Shown one piece after another: positions 51,162-59,507 of a DNA stretch of 64,000 nt (within the stretch, counting starts at the first letter, position 1; each line of letters opens with the position of its first letter). A program made the position numbers and the translations under genes. The notes beneath the pieces are model-generated. The model saw nothing but the letters and a program-made list of their open reading frames with translations, did not search any database and had not been told where the DNA came from. This DNA comes from Rhizorhabdus histidinilytica (GTDB taxonomy: Bacteria > Pseudomonadota > Alphaproteobacteria > Sphingomonadales > Sphingomonadaceae), in contig NZ_FUYM01000014.1 of the NCBI RefSeq assembly GCF_900167915.1, positions 28,815-92,814 of the forward strand. Reading direction: 5' to 3'.

Positions 51162-52736
51162 CTATTCGGGATCGGGTTGGTTGAGCTTCTCGCGCCAGAC
51201 GCGCCAGTCCTCATTCTCGGGATCGGAGGCGATCAGCCCGTCGATCACCCGCCGGGACTCTGCGATCATCGCGTCCGCTTCGGCCGGCTTGCCGAGCGCG
51301 CGGAGCAGTTCCGAGGTCGAGTAGCGGGATAATATCCAGTCCTGGCGATAGCTGGCATTCTTGGGATCGGCGGCAAGGAGCCGGTCGATGATCGCCCGCT
51401 GCTTGTCGCGATGAGCCATCGCCTCCTTGTCATGGCCCGCCAGGCGCAGCGCGTCGGCCATCCAGGCGTGGCGGTTGGCGAGGTCGCTCTGGATGCCGGG
51501 GTCGCCGGGCGATGCCCGCGCGATATGCTCCATCGTCGCCAGCGCGGCGGCGCAGGCATCGAGATCAGCGGGCGGGCCTTTGCGCGCGACCGCGATCGTG
51601 CAGAGATTGCCCTCCGCATAACCGAGCTCGCGGCGATATTTCAGGTCGTCCGGGCTGATCGCGACCAGCCGGCGGGCAAGGTCGCGATAGGCGACGAAGC
51701 GCGGCAGCGCCCGGGCGTAGCGGGAGCGGACGAAGTCGACATAGCCCAGCCAGAACTCGCTCTGGGCGTGGGCGAAGATGCGCAGCGGATCGTCGGGCTT
51801 CGCCGCGAGCAGCGTCGCCGTCACGCGGTGCGCCTCGCGGAAGGTTGCGAGGGCGGCGGCATAGTCGCCGCGCTTATGGTCGTCCTCGCCCATCGCGTGC
51901 AGCACCCGTGCCCGCCGTTCGAGCGATTCGGTGGGCAGCCGGTCCAGGTCCGATTGCTCGCCATAATAAGCGAGGGCGCGCGCATTCACCGATTGGAGGA
52001 TCTCCAGCCTGCCTACCCCCTGCAATCTGGTCCTGAGGTCGGTGAGCATAAATTCGATCAGGCCTTCCGCTTGCCGGCGCTGATGTTCGGCCTCCCTTCG
52101 CGCGAGGATCGCGAAGATAAGCAGCATCGCCATGATTAGGGCGAAAGCCAGCGAGGCGACCGTGACGGCGATCACACGTCGAAGCTGCCTTTGTGCTTCA
52201 CGCTGGATCAGTTCGTCGAGCGCGAGGCCGGTCAGGCCGGCGACGATCTTGAGGCGCGCGAGCTTCGCGCCGTCATGGCTCCGGCGGAAATCGGCGGCGA
52301 CCGGCTCGTCGGCGACGCCCGCCGCGTCGGGTTCCAGCAGCGCCTCCGGAAAGGCTTCGGCCGGTTCGCCCGACAGCAGCGCGGCGATGATCGGGCGATC
52401 GGGATGCAGCCGCCGGAACAGCCTGATCTCGGCATTGACCCACAGCGAAGCGCGCGATGCCGGCGAGCAGAGCACCAGCAGCGCGTCGGACATGGCGAGC
52501 GCCTCCTCGATCGCCGCGTTGAGGCTGGAGGCCGCCGGGAATTCGAGCCGATCGCGAAAGATCGGCACCAGCCGCCGGGGCACGTCGCCCAGCGCCGTGC
52601 CCTGTCCGACGAGCCGCCGGGGGATGCGATAGGATTCGAGCCAGCGGTGCAGCCGCCGCGCCGTCGCCTCGTCGCTGTGGCTATAGCTGATGAACGCGCG
52701 ATAGCGGCGTTCGCCGGGCGTCCCGCCGGTCGTCAC
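51162..52736 (-). CDS. TIR-domain protein with transmembrane helix and TPR repeats
   Basis: 524 residues from a GTG at 52736. TIR domain (about 10-160): YRAFISYSHSDEATARRLHR, PIFRDRLEFPAASSLNAAI, DALLVLCSPASRASLWVN and catalytic-position Glu103 (WVNAEI). A single membrane helix is at 188-212 (VIAVTVASLAFALIMAMLLIF), then TPR-type repeats from about 255 to 520 (RGDYAAALATFREAHRVTAT, RYARALPRFVAYRDLARRL). TIR domains of this group hydrolyse or cyclise NAD+, or act as adaptors. Positive-charge distribution would put the TIR domain on the cytoplasmic side. First gene of the three-gene minus operon. Confidence 0.9.
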   Translation of the reverse strand: MTTGGTPGERRYRAFISYSHSDEATARRLHRWLESYRIPRRLVGQGTALGDVPRRLVPIFRDRLEFPAASSLNAAIEEALAMSDALLVLCSPASRASLWVNAEIRLFRRLHPDRPIIAALLSGEPAEAFPEALLEPDAAGVADEPVAADFRRSHDGAKLARLKIVAGLTGLALDELIQREAQRQLRRVIAVTVASLAFALIMAMLLIFAILARREAEHQRRQAEGLIEFMLTDLRTRLQGVGRLEILQSVNARALAYYGEQSDLDRLPTESLERRARVLHAMGEDDHKRGDYAAALATFREAHRVTATLLAAKPDDPLRIFAHAQSEFWLGYVDFVRSRYARALPRFVAYRDLARRLVAISPDDLKYRRELGYAEGNLCTIAVARKGPPADLDACAAALATMEHIARASPGDPGIQSDLANRHAWMADALRLAGHDKEAMAHRDKQRAIIDRLLAADPKNASYRQDWILSRYSTSELLRALGKPAEADAMIAESRRVIDGLIASDPENEDWRVWREKLNQPDPE

Positions 52737-53046
52737 GATCGTCCGTCGCGCATCGGCATCGCCATGAAGACCGGTCCCTATCCGCCCCGAACGCCGCCCG
52801 TTCGGGTACCGGCATGATCGGTCGCGCGGACGCGGGCGGTCAAGCCTCGAATGCGGGGTGCGGCCATCAGGGCATCGTGCGTTTCATTTTGACGCTCCTT
52901 CTTCCGCTCACCCTGAGGAAGCATTGAGCGTCGTCGAAATGCTGTCTCGAAGGGGCGTTCGAGGTTCGAATATCCTTCGATACGGGCCTTGGCCAAGGCT
53001 CAGTCCCACCTCAGGATGAGCGGTAAGACACTTTCCGGTCAGACAC
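52737..53046. other. Intergenic space with inverted repeat upstream of the TIR operon
   Basis: 310 bases between the start of the TIR gene and the end of the acyltransferase gene. Right half is a repeat element (52904-53023). I see no credible gene; a 72-codon frame on the minus strand is repeat-derived. The TIR promoter must be in 52737-52900, but nothing stands out. Confidence 0.6.
52904..53023. repeat. Dispersed-type intergenic inverted repeat
   Basis: CCGCTCACCCTGAGG (52904-52918) and CCTCAGGATGAGCGG (53009-53023) are inverted with one mismatch; TCGAAGG and CCTTCGA stems lie between. Elements of the form CTCACCCTGAG...CTCAGGATGAG are common between genes in sphingomonads and likely terminate the neighbouring glycosylation operon. 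Confidence 0.65.
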
Positions 53047-53640
53047 TCAGGAGGCGCGGGACGCGAGAAATCGCCGCTCGGCGTCGAGCACGCCGTCGCG
53101 ATCGCGGTCACGGACCTTGCGGGCGGGGGTGCCGGCGTTGACGGTCCAGGCCGCGAGGGTGCCCTTGACCAGCGAGAGCGAGCCGACCGTCGCGCCTTCC
53201 TCCAGCGTCGATCCCGGCAGCACCAGCCCGCCCGCGCCGACCACGGCGTGACGCGCCAGTCGCACCGGCCGTGCGTCGACCGTGCGGAAGGCGTCGGGGA
53301 CGGTCGGACCGATCAGCGATCCGCCGACGAAATCGTCGGAAGCGGAGAGTATCTTCACGCCGTGCGACAGCCCTGCGAAATCGCCCAGCGTGATCGCGGC
53401 GGACCCCATCAGCACGCACTGCGCGGCGATGTGGACATGGTCGCCGATCTCCAGGCTGCTGCCCGGCGACAGCACGCAGAAGGGATCGATCCGCACGCCG
53501 TCGCCGATCGAAATGCGCTGGCAGTTGACCAGCACGCAGGTCGAATGAATCAGGACGTCCTTGCCCAGATGGGCGAAATCGAGCTCCGCCAGCTCGTCGG
53601 GCGACAGGAATGCGGCGTTGCGATGGGTACTCCCGGCCAT
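53047..53640 (-). CDS. Left-handed beta-helix (hexapeptide) acyltransferase
   Basis: 197 residues from the ATG at 53640. Hexapeptide repeats run through ISIGDGVRIDPFCVL, LEIGDHVHIAAQCVLM, ITLGDFAGLSHGVKILSASDDF and AVVGAGGLVLPGSTLEEGATVGS, with the coenzyme-A side loop VKGTLAAWTVNAGTPARKV. It should acylate an amino- or hydroxyl-sugar. Order in the operon (glycosyltransferase, aminotransferase, acyltransferase) suggests N-acylation of an aminosugar made by the DegT-type enzyme. Confidence 0.9.
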   Translation of the reverse strand: MAGSTHRNAAFLSPDELAELDFAHLGKDVLIHSTCVLVNCQRISIGDGVRIDPFCVLSPGSSLEIGDHVHIAAQCVLMGSAAITLGDFAGLSHGVKILSASDDFVGGSLIGPTVPDAFRTVDARPVRLARHAVVGAGGLVLPGSTLEEGATVGSLSLVKGTLAAWTVNAGTPARKVRDRDRDGVLDAERRFLASRAS

Positions 53641-53650
53641 GGTGCGTCCG

Positions 53651-54763
53651 CTACGCCGCCCTGCGGAGCGGAACACGCGCCATGCTGTTCAGGGTGTCGC
53701 AGACGCGGGCGACCTCCTCCTCGGCCATGTCGACGAAACAGGGCAGGCCGATCGTCTCGCGCGCCAGCCGCTCGGTTACGGGCAGCGGCAGGCGGGGAAG
53801 CTCGGCGAAGGCGGTCTGGTGATGGACCCCGCCGCCCCACCAGGCGCGGCTGTCGATCCCCGCCGCGTCCAGCCGCGCGGCGATCCGGTCGCGGTCCTCC
53901 CCGGCGAACCGCGCGACACAGGTGCTGCCGCACCATTCGGTGCCGTAGCCCGGCTGCCATCCGATATCCGTCCTCCCGGCGAGGCGATCGCGATAGCCGG
54001 TCGCCACCGCCCGAAAGCCGCCGATGTCGGCGGCATAGGCGTCCATCGACGCGAGGGCGACCGCGGCATGATATTCGCTCATCTTGGCGTTGCAGGCGGC
54101 GACCTCGGCGTCGCGCGCGCCATAGAAGCCGAAATTGCTGCGCTTCCTGATCTCGATCGCCAGTTCGGGGCGCCGACAGGCGACATAGCCGCCTTCGCCC
54201 GCGCCGAGGATCTTGGTGGCGTGGAGGCTGACCACGCAGGGCGTGTCGCCGGCGCGCAGCCCGTCATGGCCGGCGGCGGCGTCGATCACCACTGGAATCC
54301 CGGTCAGCACAGTGAAACGGTCCCAGCCGGCGATGTCGAGCGGCGCGCCGAACGGTGCCACCGGCATGATCGCGGCGACCGGCCCGTCGATCCGCGCCAC
54401 CGCGTCGAGCGCGATCGCCGGGGTCAGCGCCCAGCTCGCCTCGTCGACATCGACGAGGAAAGGCGCCAAGCCCGCCGCCGCGACCGCGTGCGCGGTCGCG
54501 ACGAAGGTCCAGGACGGGATCAGGCAGACGCCGCGCCGCTCCCCAGCGACCGACCGCAGCGCCAGCGACAGCCCGGCGGTGGCGTTGGAGACGGTGGCGA
54601 CGCAGGTGGGATCGAGGCCGAGGCGATCCGCCAGCCGCGCCTCCAGCTCCGCCACCAGCGGTCCGAAATTGGTGTAGCAGCGCTGGGCGTCGATCCGTTG
54701 GAGATAGGGGAGCAGCACCTTCGCGGCTGGCATGCGCGGCCGTGCGATGGGAAGCCGGGTCAT
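53651..54763 (-). CDS. DegT/DnrJ/EryC1/StrS-family sugar aminotransferase
   Basis: 370 residues from the ATG at 54763 (ATGA overlap with the glycosyltransferase gene). PLP Lys184 in SLHATKILGAGEGG; NATAGLSLAL near residue 56 and PVAPFGAPLDI form the cofactor pocket; CRRPELAIEIRKRSNFGF is typical of sugar aminotransferases. It would convert a keto-sugar nucleotide to an amino sugar. No dehydratase lies nearby, so the keto sugar must come from elsewhere. Confidence 0.92.
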   Translation of the reverse strand: MTRLPIARPRMPAAKVLLPYLQRIDAQRCYTNFGPLVAELEARLADRLGLDPTCVATVSNATAGLSLALRSVAGERRGVCLIPSWTFVATAHAVAAAGLAPFLVDVDEASWALTPAIALDAVARIDGPVAAIMPVAPFGAPLDIAGWDRFTVLTGIPVVIDAAAGHDGLRAGDTPCVVSLHATKILGAGEGGYVACRRPELAIEIRKRSNFGFYGARDAEVAACNAKMSEYHAAVALASMDAYAADIGGFRAVATGYRDRLAGRTDIGWQPGYGTEWCGSTCVARFAGEDRDRIAARLDAAGIDSRAWWGGGVHHQTAFAELPRLPLPVTERLARETIGLPCFVDMAEEEVARVCDTLNSMARVPLRRAA

Positions 54764-56283
54764 GCCGCCATCCTCCGGTTCCGCCGCGCTCGCGCCCGTG
54801 CCCAGGCGGCGGCGATATGCGCCTCGACCAGTTCGGCCTGCTCGCGCATGTCGCCGAAGCGCCGGGCGATGCCGATCGCGGTCTCGCCGAACGCGGTCCA
54901 GGCCGCCGGGTCCGCCGCCTGCAAGGCGAGCTCGACATAATGATCGGCGTCGCGCGCCTTCAGCTTCGGATCGCGCTGGTCGCCGATGATCATCTGCTCG
55001 CCGTCCGGCGGCGGCGCCATCCAGACCACTGGCACGCCGCGCGCCTGCACCTCGATGCACGACATGCCGCCCGGAAAGGGGAAGCTGTCGAGGAATATGT
55101 CGATGCACTCGCCGATGACATGGCCGTCGATGAATTCATTGTAGATCACCATGCGCCTACCTGCCGGCGAGGCCCGCTTGCGGTCCATGATCGGGGAGAT
55201 GCGGCCGGTGCCGCCGGCGAAGAAGATCGCCCGCGGATCGCGCAGCAATATCGCCTCGACCTGCGCCATGTAATCGGCGGTGATCTTCGCCATGCGGCCG
55301 TAGACGCCGTAGACCACGCTGGGCGTCGTCACCCCCGATTCCGCGCAGAGCACGCCGCGCACCGCCGCGATGCTCGCCTCCGGCCGCTCGATCCTCTGGA
55401 AGACGAAGGCGGTGTTGCGCGGGGTCCGCACCATCTCGACCCCCGGCGCGAACAGCGCGGGCGACGGCCGGGTGATGCCCATCAGGGCGAGATCGAGCTC
55501 GGGGATCGCCCAGGTCGCGAAACCATTCTCGTGGAACGCCTGGACCGGCACGGGTCGCCGTTGCAGCACCATCGTCGCGACCGCGCAGTTGCTGTCGGCG
55601 ATCAGCACGTCGATCTCGTCCGCCGCGAGCTGGGCGATGATCGCCTCCATCGTCCGCGACGGGGTTTCGCGCGCCATGTCTCGGATCTGCAGGCCGAACG
55701 CCTCGGCGAACGCCCACAGCTCGGTGGCTGGGCTGTTGATGCAGTAGAGGATCGGCCGGTCGGCCTCGGCGCGCAGCTCGTGCTGACCGAGCATCAGCGA
55801 GACGGTGATGCGCGCGACCGCGTTCGCGCCGAACAGGTCGCTCGTCTCCGACAGATAGGCGATGCGGGGCACCCGCCGGTCGGATGCGTGCGGCGCCAGC
55901 GGAGGGAAATGCCGCCCGAGATAATCGGCGAAGGGCCGTACCACGTCGGCGTTGAACACGGTCAGTTCGGACAGGAGCTGGGTGCGACGCCAGAGCATGA
56001 TGTGGAGCAACGTGTAGAGATCGGCGGCGCGGTCGATATCGTCGCGGTCGACCAGCAGCCGGGGGAAGATCGTGGCGAAATCGCGGTAGAGGTGCTCGAG
56101 CGGGGCGAACTCGCCCGCATGGACCGCCGCCCAGCCGAGGGTCTTCATCGCATCGCACAGCGAGCCGCGCAGCGCGCTCGACCATGGCCCGGCGGGCAGC
56201 TCCTCGTCGAGCCAGCCGAACCCCATCGGCGGGAGCACGGCTCCGCCCGGGATAGCGCCGTTCGCACCGGTCTCGTCGGCCAT
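54760..56283 (-). CDS. OGT/SPINDLY-like glycosyltransferase (GT41-related)
   Basis: 507 residues from the ATG at 56283; the earlier ATG (56307) lacks a site, while GGGGAAGG precedes this one. The N-terminal 150 residues are helical. The GT-B core has RIAYLSETSDLFGANAVARI, VLIADSNCAVATMVLQRRPV with a GHP-like HENGFATWA, and IFLDSFPFPGGMSCIEVQARGVPVVWM, the OGT-type UDP-site signature. Bacterial relatives O-glycosylate proteins such as flagellin or adhesins. It heads the operon with the aminotransferase and acyltransferase, so the transferred sugar is probably an acylated aminosugar. Confidence 0.85.
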   Translation of the reverse strand: MADETGANGAIPGGAVLPPMGFGWLDEELPAGPWSSALRGSLCDAMKTLGWAAVHAGEFAPLEHLYRDFATIFPRLLVDRDDIDRAADLYTLLHIMLWRRTQLLSELTVFNADVVRPFADYLGRHFPPLAPHASDRRVPRIAYLSETSDLFGANAVARITVSLMLGQHELRAEADRPILYCINSPATELWAFAEAFGLQIRDMARETPSRTMEAIIAQLAADEIDVLIADSNCAVATMVLQRRPVPVQAFHENGFATWAIPELDLALMGITRPSPALFAPGVEMVRTPRNTAFVFQRIERPEASIAAVRGVLCAESGVTTPSVVYGVYGRMAKITADYMAQVEAILLRDPRAIFFAGGTGRISPIMDRKRASPAGRRMVIYNEFIDGHVIGECIDIFLDSFPFPGGMSCIEVQARGVPVVWMAPPPDGEQMIIGDQRDPKLKARDADHYVELALQAADPAAWTAFGETAIGIARRFGDMREQAELVEAHIAAAWARARARRNRRMAA

Positions 56284-56416
56284 GCCCTTACCTTCCCCGC
56301 TGTCCAACGCGGAACTGGTAAATGGGAATGGCTAATAATCGGTTAGGGATAAGAGGGCCGTCCGGCCTCGCGGCGCGCGATCGTACCGTCGCACCGTTGC
56401 GTTCCTCACCCGCGTT

Positions 56417-56442
56417 GGAACCAATGGCGATCACCGACCTTT
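56417..56442 (+). promoter_or_regulatory. Weak EcfG-type promoter candidate before the 56479 gene
   Basis: GGAAC (56417-56421), 17 bases, CTTT (56439-56442); the -35 is exact and one -10 base differs from CGTT. It lies 37 bases before the start of a small hydrophilic gene of the same style as those at 31 kb. Confidence 0.3.
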
Positions 56443-56478
56443 GCCGGGCGACGATCGTCGCAGCATGGGAGAATGGTA

Positions 56479-56745
56479 ATGCCCGCCGGCAAGGATGCAC
56501 CCGACAGGAGCTATAATGGCGAGGATGCCTCGCGCGCGCCGGAGGCCGGCCCGCCGATCAACCGGACGGGCCTGTCGGCCGAGGCCAATCGCGGCCGCCG
56601 TGCGCCGCAGGAAGGCAGCGGTGTGGTCGTCGGCAGCGGCGCCTCGGCCGGCGGTGGCGGGGGCGATGAGGATTTCGATTCCGATCCGCAGGGCGGCGGC
56701 GGATCGGCGCCTATCGGACGGCCGGTGCCGCCGAAGGAGCGCTGA
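56479..56745 (+). CDS. Small disordered Gly/Ser/Asp-rich protein
   Basis: 88 residues from the ATG at 56479, six bases after GGGAGA. Composition is Gly, Ser, Pro, Asp and Arg, with a glycine run SAGGGGGDEDFDSD and the sequence PPINRTGLSAEANRG. No hydrophobic core, so intrinsically disordered. It resembles the hydrophilic proteins at 30.8-31.8 kb in composition and may be a stress protectant. No family recognised. Confidence 0.6.
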   Translation: MPAGKDAPDRSYNGEDASRAPEAGPPINRTGLSAEANRGRRAPQEGSGVVVGSGASAGGGGGDEDFDSDPQGGGGSAPIGRPVPPKER

Positions 56746-56754
56746 AAGCCGACT

Positions 56755-57969
56755 TCAGCGTAGCATCTCGGGCGCCGCGCCGGGGCCTGAAGCGTCCGTT
56801 TTGACGGGCGGCGCCGCGGCACGCTGGGCGGCGAGCGCCGCGTCATAGGCAATCGTCGCGGCGACGACCGACCGCATGAGCTTCATGCGCTCGGCCAGCG
56901 GGCGGTTTGTCCGCCCGATCATCACCGCCACCGCATAGCTGCGGCCCTCGGGCGAGGTGAGGATGCCGACATCGTTATAGCCGGCCTGCTCGCCCTGATA
57001 GACCTGGCCCGTGCCGGTCTTGTGCGCCAGCCGCCAGCCCGGTTTCAGTCCCGCCTTGAGGCGCAGCGCGCCGGTGCGTGTTTCCTCCATGATCGCGGTC
57101 ATCTTCGCGGTCGATGCCGGCGACAGCAGGTCGCCGCGCCGCAGCCGGGCGAGCGTGTCGACCATCGCGATCGGCGTCGCCCCGTCGACCGGATTGGCGA
57201 GATATTCGTCGAACGCGGCGCGGCGGGTCTCGGCGGGCAGCGCATCGCGCGCCGTGTAGAAGCCGGTCCCGCCAGCCCAGTCGGGCTGCCAGTCGAGGCC
57301 GGCGATGGTCGCCTGGAGGCGAGGCTCGCCCGGGCCGAAGCGGATACCCGCGATCGCCTTGCCGCGCAGCGTCGCGCGCACGGCGTCGGGGCCGCCGACC
57401 TGGTGCAGCAGCCGGTCGTTGGCGCTGTTGTCGCTCTGGGTCAGCGCCCGGACCATCAGGTCGTCGCCGGTCGTGTGGAAGCCGCCGGGTCGCAGCGCCA
57501 GCGCGCGGATCGGCTGGTGGAACAGGGTGAGGTCCCTGGCCGTCACCGTCAGCGCCCGCGACAGATCGAGCCGGCCGCTATCGACCTGGTCGAGCGCCGT
57601 CAGCGACACCCATAATTTGGAGACGCTCTGCTGTGGGAAATAGTCCAGCCCACGATGGTGCGAGGTCCACCCGGTCTGGACGTCGCGGACGGCGATGCCG
57701 ACATCGCCCGGGAAGCGGTGGCCGAGCCGATCGATCGCGGCGTCGAGGACTAGCGCGGCACTGGGCACCGGCGGGGCGAGCGTCACCACCACCGGTTCGT
57801 GAGGGAAAGCGGGTGTTGGTGCGGCGAGGGCGTCTATTCGAGCGGGTGCGGGCGCCTGCGCCTCGGGGCCGAGTGCTTCGGAGCGCTGACAGCCGGTCGT
57901 GAGCAGGGCGGCGGCGAGCAGCGCCAGCGGGATCGGACGGATATGGACCTTGCTTCGACGCACCGTCAC
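56755..57969 (-). CDS. Class A beta-lactamase family lipoprotein
   Basis: 404 residues from GTG at 57969, seven bases after AGAGAGG. Signal with lipobox TTGC (Cys27), then a 45-residue Pro/Ala linker. Class A motifs are complete: SVSK (Ser115, Lys118), Ser179-Asp180-Asn181, an omega-loop Glu in GPGEPRLQ, and HKTGTG. It would hydrolyse beta-lactams in the periplasm, tethered to the membrane; the unusual linker and divergence leave open a role on cell-wall peptides. It follows the small disordered gene tail-to-tail, nine bases apart. No regulator of the AmpR type adjoins. Confidence 0.9.
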   Translation of the reverse strand: MTVRRSKVHIRPIPLALLAAALLTTGCQRSEALGPEAQAPAPARIDALAAPTPAFPHEPVVVTLAPPVPSAALVLDAAIDRLGHRFPGDVGIAVRDVQTGWTSHHRGLDYFPQQSVSKLWVSLTALDQVDSGRLDLSRALTVTARDLTLFHQPIRALALRPGGFHTTGDDLMVRALTQSDNSANDRLLHQVGGPDAVRATLRGKAIAGIRFGPGEPRLQATIAGLDWQPDWAGGTGFYTARDALPAETRRAAFDEYLANPVDGATPIAMVDTLARLRRGDLLSPASTAKMTAIMEETRTGALRLKAGLKPGWRLAHKTGTGQVYQGEQAGYNDVGILTSPEGRSYAVAVMIGRTNRPLAERMKLMRSVVAATIAYDAALAAQRAAAPPVKTDASGPGAAPEMLR

Positions 57970-58049
57970 CGGATCGCCTCTCTCCTTTCGTCGTCGTTTG
58001 CGGCCATCATGGCGGCGCGGGCCTTGCTGGAGCCTGAATATGGTCCAGC

Positions 58050-58658
58050 CTAGCCCGGATAGGGCTTCTCCGCCAGCAGCCCGGCGAGGTGGACGGCGTT
58101 GCCCGCGACCATTTTGGCGGTCTTCGTGACCATCTCCGGCGTTTCCTTCAGGTCCTGGAAGTCGACCGATCCCATCGCCTCGCCCACCCAGTAGCAGGCG
58201 GCGACCGCCGGGATCGTCCAGCCGACGTCGTTGAGCGCCTGGAAAAGCTGGGCCGATGAGAAATGGGCGCCGTCCTCGTTGCCGACGATCGCGGCGACGG
58301 CGACCTTGCCGTAGCTGGGCATGCGGCCCTGCTCGTCGGTCTCGCCCAGAAAGGCGTCCATCCGTTCGAGCACGCGCTTCGCCACGCTGCCGATCTGCCC
58401 CATCCAGATCGGGCCGCCGAAAATCAATATGTCGTGGGCGAGGATCCTGGCGCGCAGGCTTGGCCATTCGTCGCCGTCGCCTTCGTCGGAGGTCACGCCG
58501 GGGCGGATGTCCAGCGTGGCGACCCGGACCGTCTCGCTGATCTCGACGCCTTTCTCCCGGAACGCCTTGGCCAGCACCGCGATCATCGCGTCGGTCGACG
58601 AGCTTTCGCCCGGGTCGGCCTTGAGGGTGCAGTTGAGGGCTATGGCCTTGAGCGGCAT
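58050..58658 (-). CDS. Flavodoxin-like NAD(P)H-dependent oxidoreductase
   Basis: 202 residues from the ATG at 58658 (AGGAGAG upstream; the long upstream frame is antisense to the ABC gene). Flavodoxin-like fold: IALNCTLKADPGESSSTDAM is the FMN phosphate loop, FGGPIWMGQIGSVAKRVLERMD the isoalloxazine loop, and AIVGNEDGAHFSSAQLFQAL the third contact. It reduces quinones, azo or nitro compounds, or flavin. Divergent from the ABC transporter genes. Confidence 0.9.
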   Translation of the reverse strand: MPLKAIALNCTLKADPGESSSTDAMIAVLAKAFREKGVEISETVRVATLDIRPGVTSDEGDGDEWPSLRARILAHDILIFGGPIWMGQIGSVAKRVLERMDAFLGETDEQGRMPSYGKVAVAAIVGNEDGAHFSSAQLFQALNDVGWTIPAVAACYWVGEAMGSVDFQDLKETPEMVTKTAKMVAGNAVHLAGLLAEKPYPG

Positions 58659-58748
58659 GATCGTCTCTCCTGTCAGCATGATTTCGCGGGTCGACAGCGA
58701 CAACGCCCCGGCGGATGATGGGTTCTGAGCGGAAACGGGCGGAGGGCG

Positions 58749-59507
58749 ATGATCAGCTTCGACCATGTCGGCAAGCATTACGCCGGGCGCCGCGTCCTCG
58801 ACGACGTGTCGCTGACGATCGAGCGCGGCAGCTTCGTCGCGCTGGTCGGCGCGTCGGGCGCAGGCAAGACGACGCTGCTCAAGACGATCAACCGGCTGGT
58901 CGAGATCGACACGGGCGCGATCGCGATCGAGGGTCGCGACATCGCCGCGCAGCCGGTCGCGGAACTGCGCCGCCGGATCGGCTATGTCTTCCAGGGGATC
59001 GGTCTGTTCCCCCACATGAGCGTGGCCGAGAATGTCGCGCTGGTGCCGCGGTTGCAGGGTATGCCGCGCGAGGAACGGGCAGCACGGGTCGCGGAGCTGC
59101 TCGACCTGGTGGCGTTGCCCGCCGACCTCGCGGCGCGGCACCCGGCGCAACTCTCCGGCGGGCAGGCCCAGAGGGTCGGCTTCGCCCGCGCGCTCGCCGC
59201 CCGTCCGGCGATCATGCTGATGGACGAACCGTTCGGTGCGCTCGACCCGGTGACGCGCGACGAGCTCGGCGCGGCCTATCGGGCGCTGCACGACGTGATG
59301 GGCCTGACCAGCCTGATCGTCACCCACGACATGGCCGAGGCGCTGTTGCTCGCCGACCGGGTGATCGTGATCGGGGAAGGGCGGATATTGGCCGACCAGC
59401 CGCCGCGTGCGTTGATCCATGGCGCCGGCGACCCCCGCATCGAGGCGATGATCGCCGTGGCGCGGCGATCCGCAGCCCGCCTCGACGCGCTGGCGGCCGG
59501 CCGGTGA
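58749..59507 (+). CDS. ABC transporter ATPase, OpuCA/EgtV type
   Basis: 252 residues. Walker A GASGAGKTT near residues 37-45, Q-loop FQGIGLFP, signature LSGGQAQRVGFARAL, Walker B IMLMDEPFGALDP and H-loop VTHDM. No CBS domains, so it is shorter than OpuCA. It energises the fused permease whose GTG start overlaps its stop (GTGA). The neighbours egtB and egtD make an ergothioneine transporter (EgtV) more likely than glycine-betaine uptake, though both families look alike. Confidence 0.9.
   Translation: MISFDHVGKHYAGRRVLDDVSLTIERGSFVALVGASGAGKTTLLKTINRLVEIDTGAIAIEGRDIAAQPVAELRRRIGYVFQGIGLFPHMSVAENVALVPRLQGMPREERAARVAELLDLVALPADLAARHPAQLSGGQAQRVGFARALAARPAIMLMDEPFGALDPVTRDELGAAYRALHDVMGLTSLIVTHDMAEALLLADRVIVIGEGRILADQPPRALIHGAGDPRIEAMIAVARRSAARLDALAAGR

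Noticed and set aside
52778..52996. 72-codon minus-strand frame before the TIR gene
   Set aside because: Largely composed of the inverted repeat and without a ribosome site.
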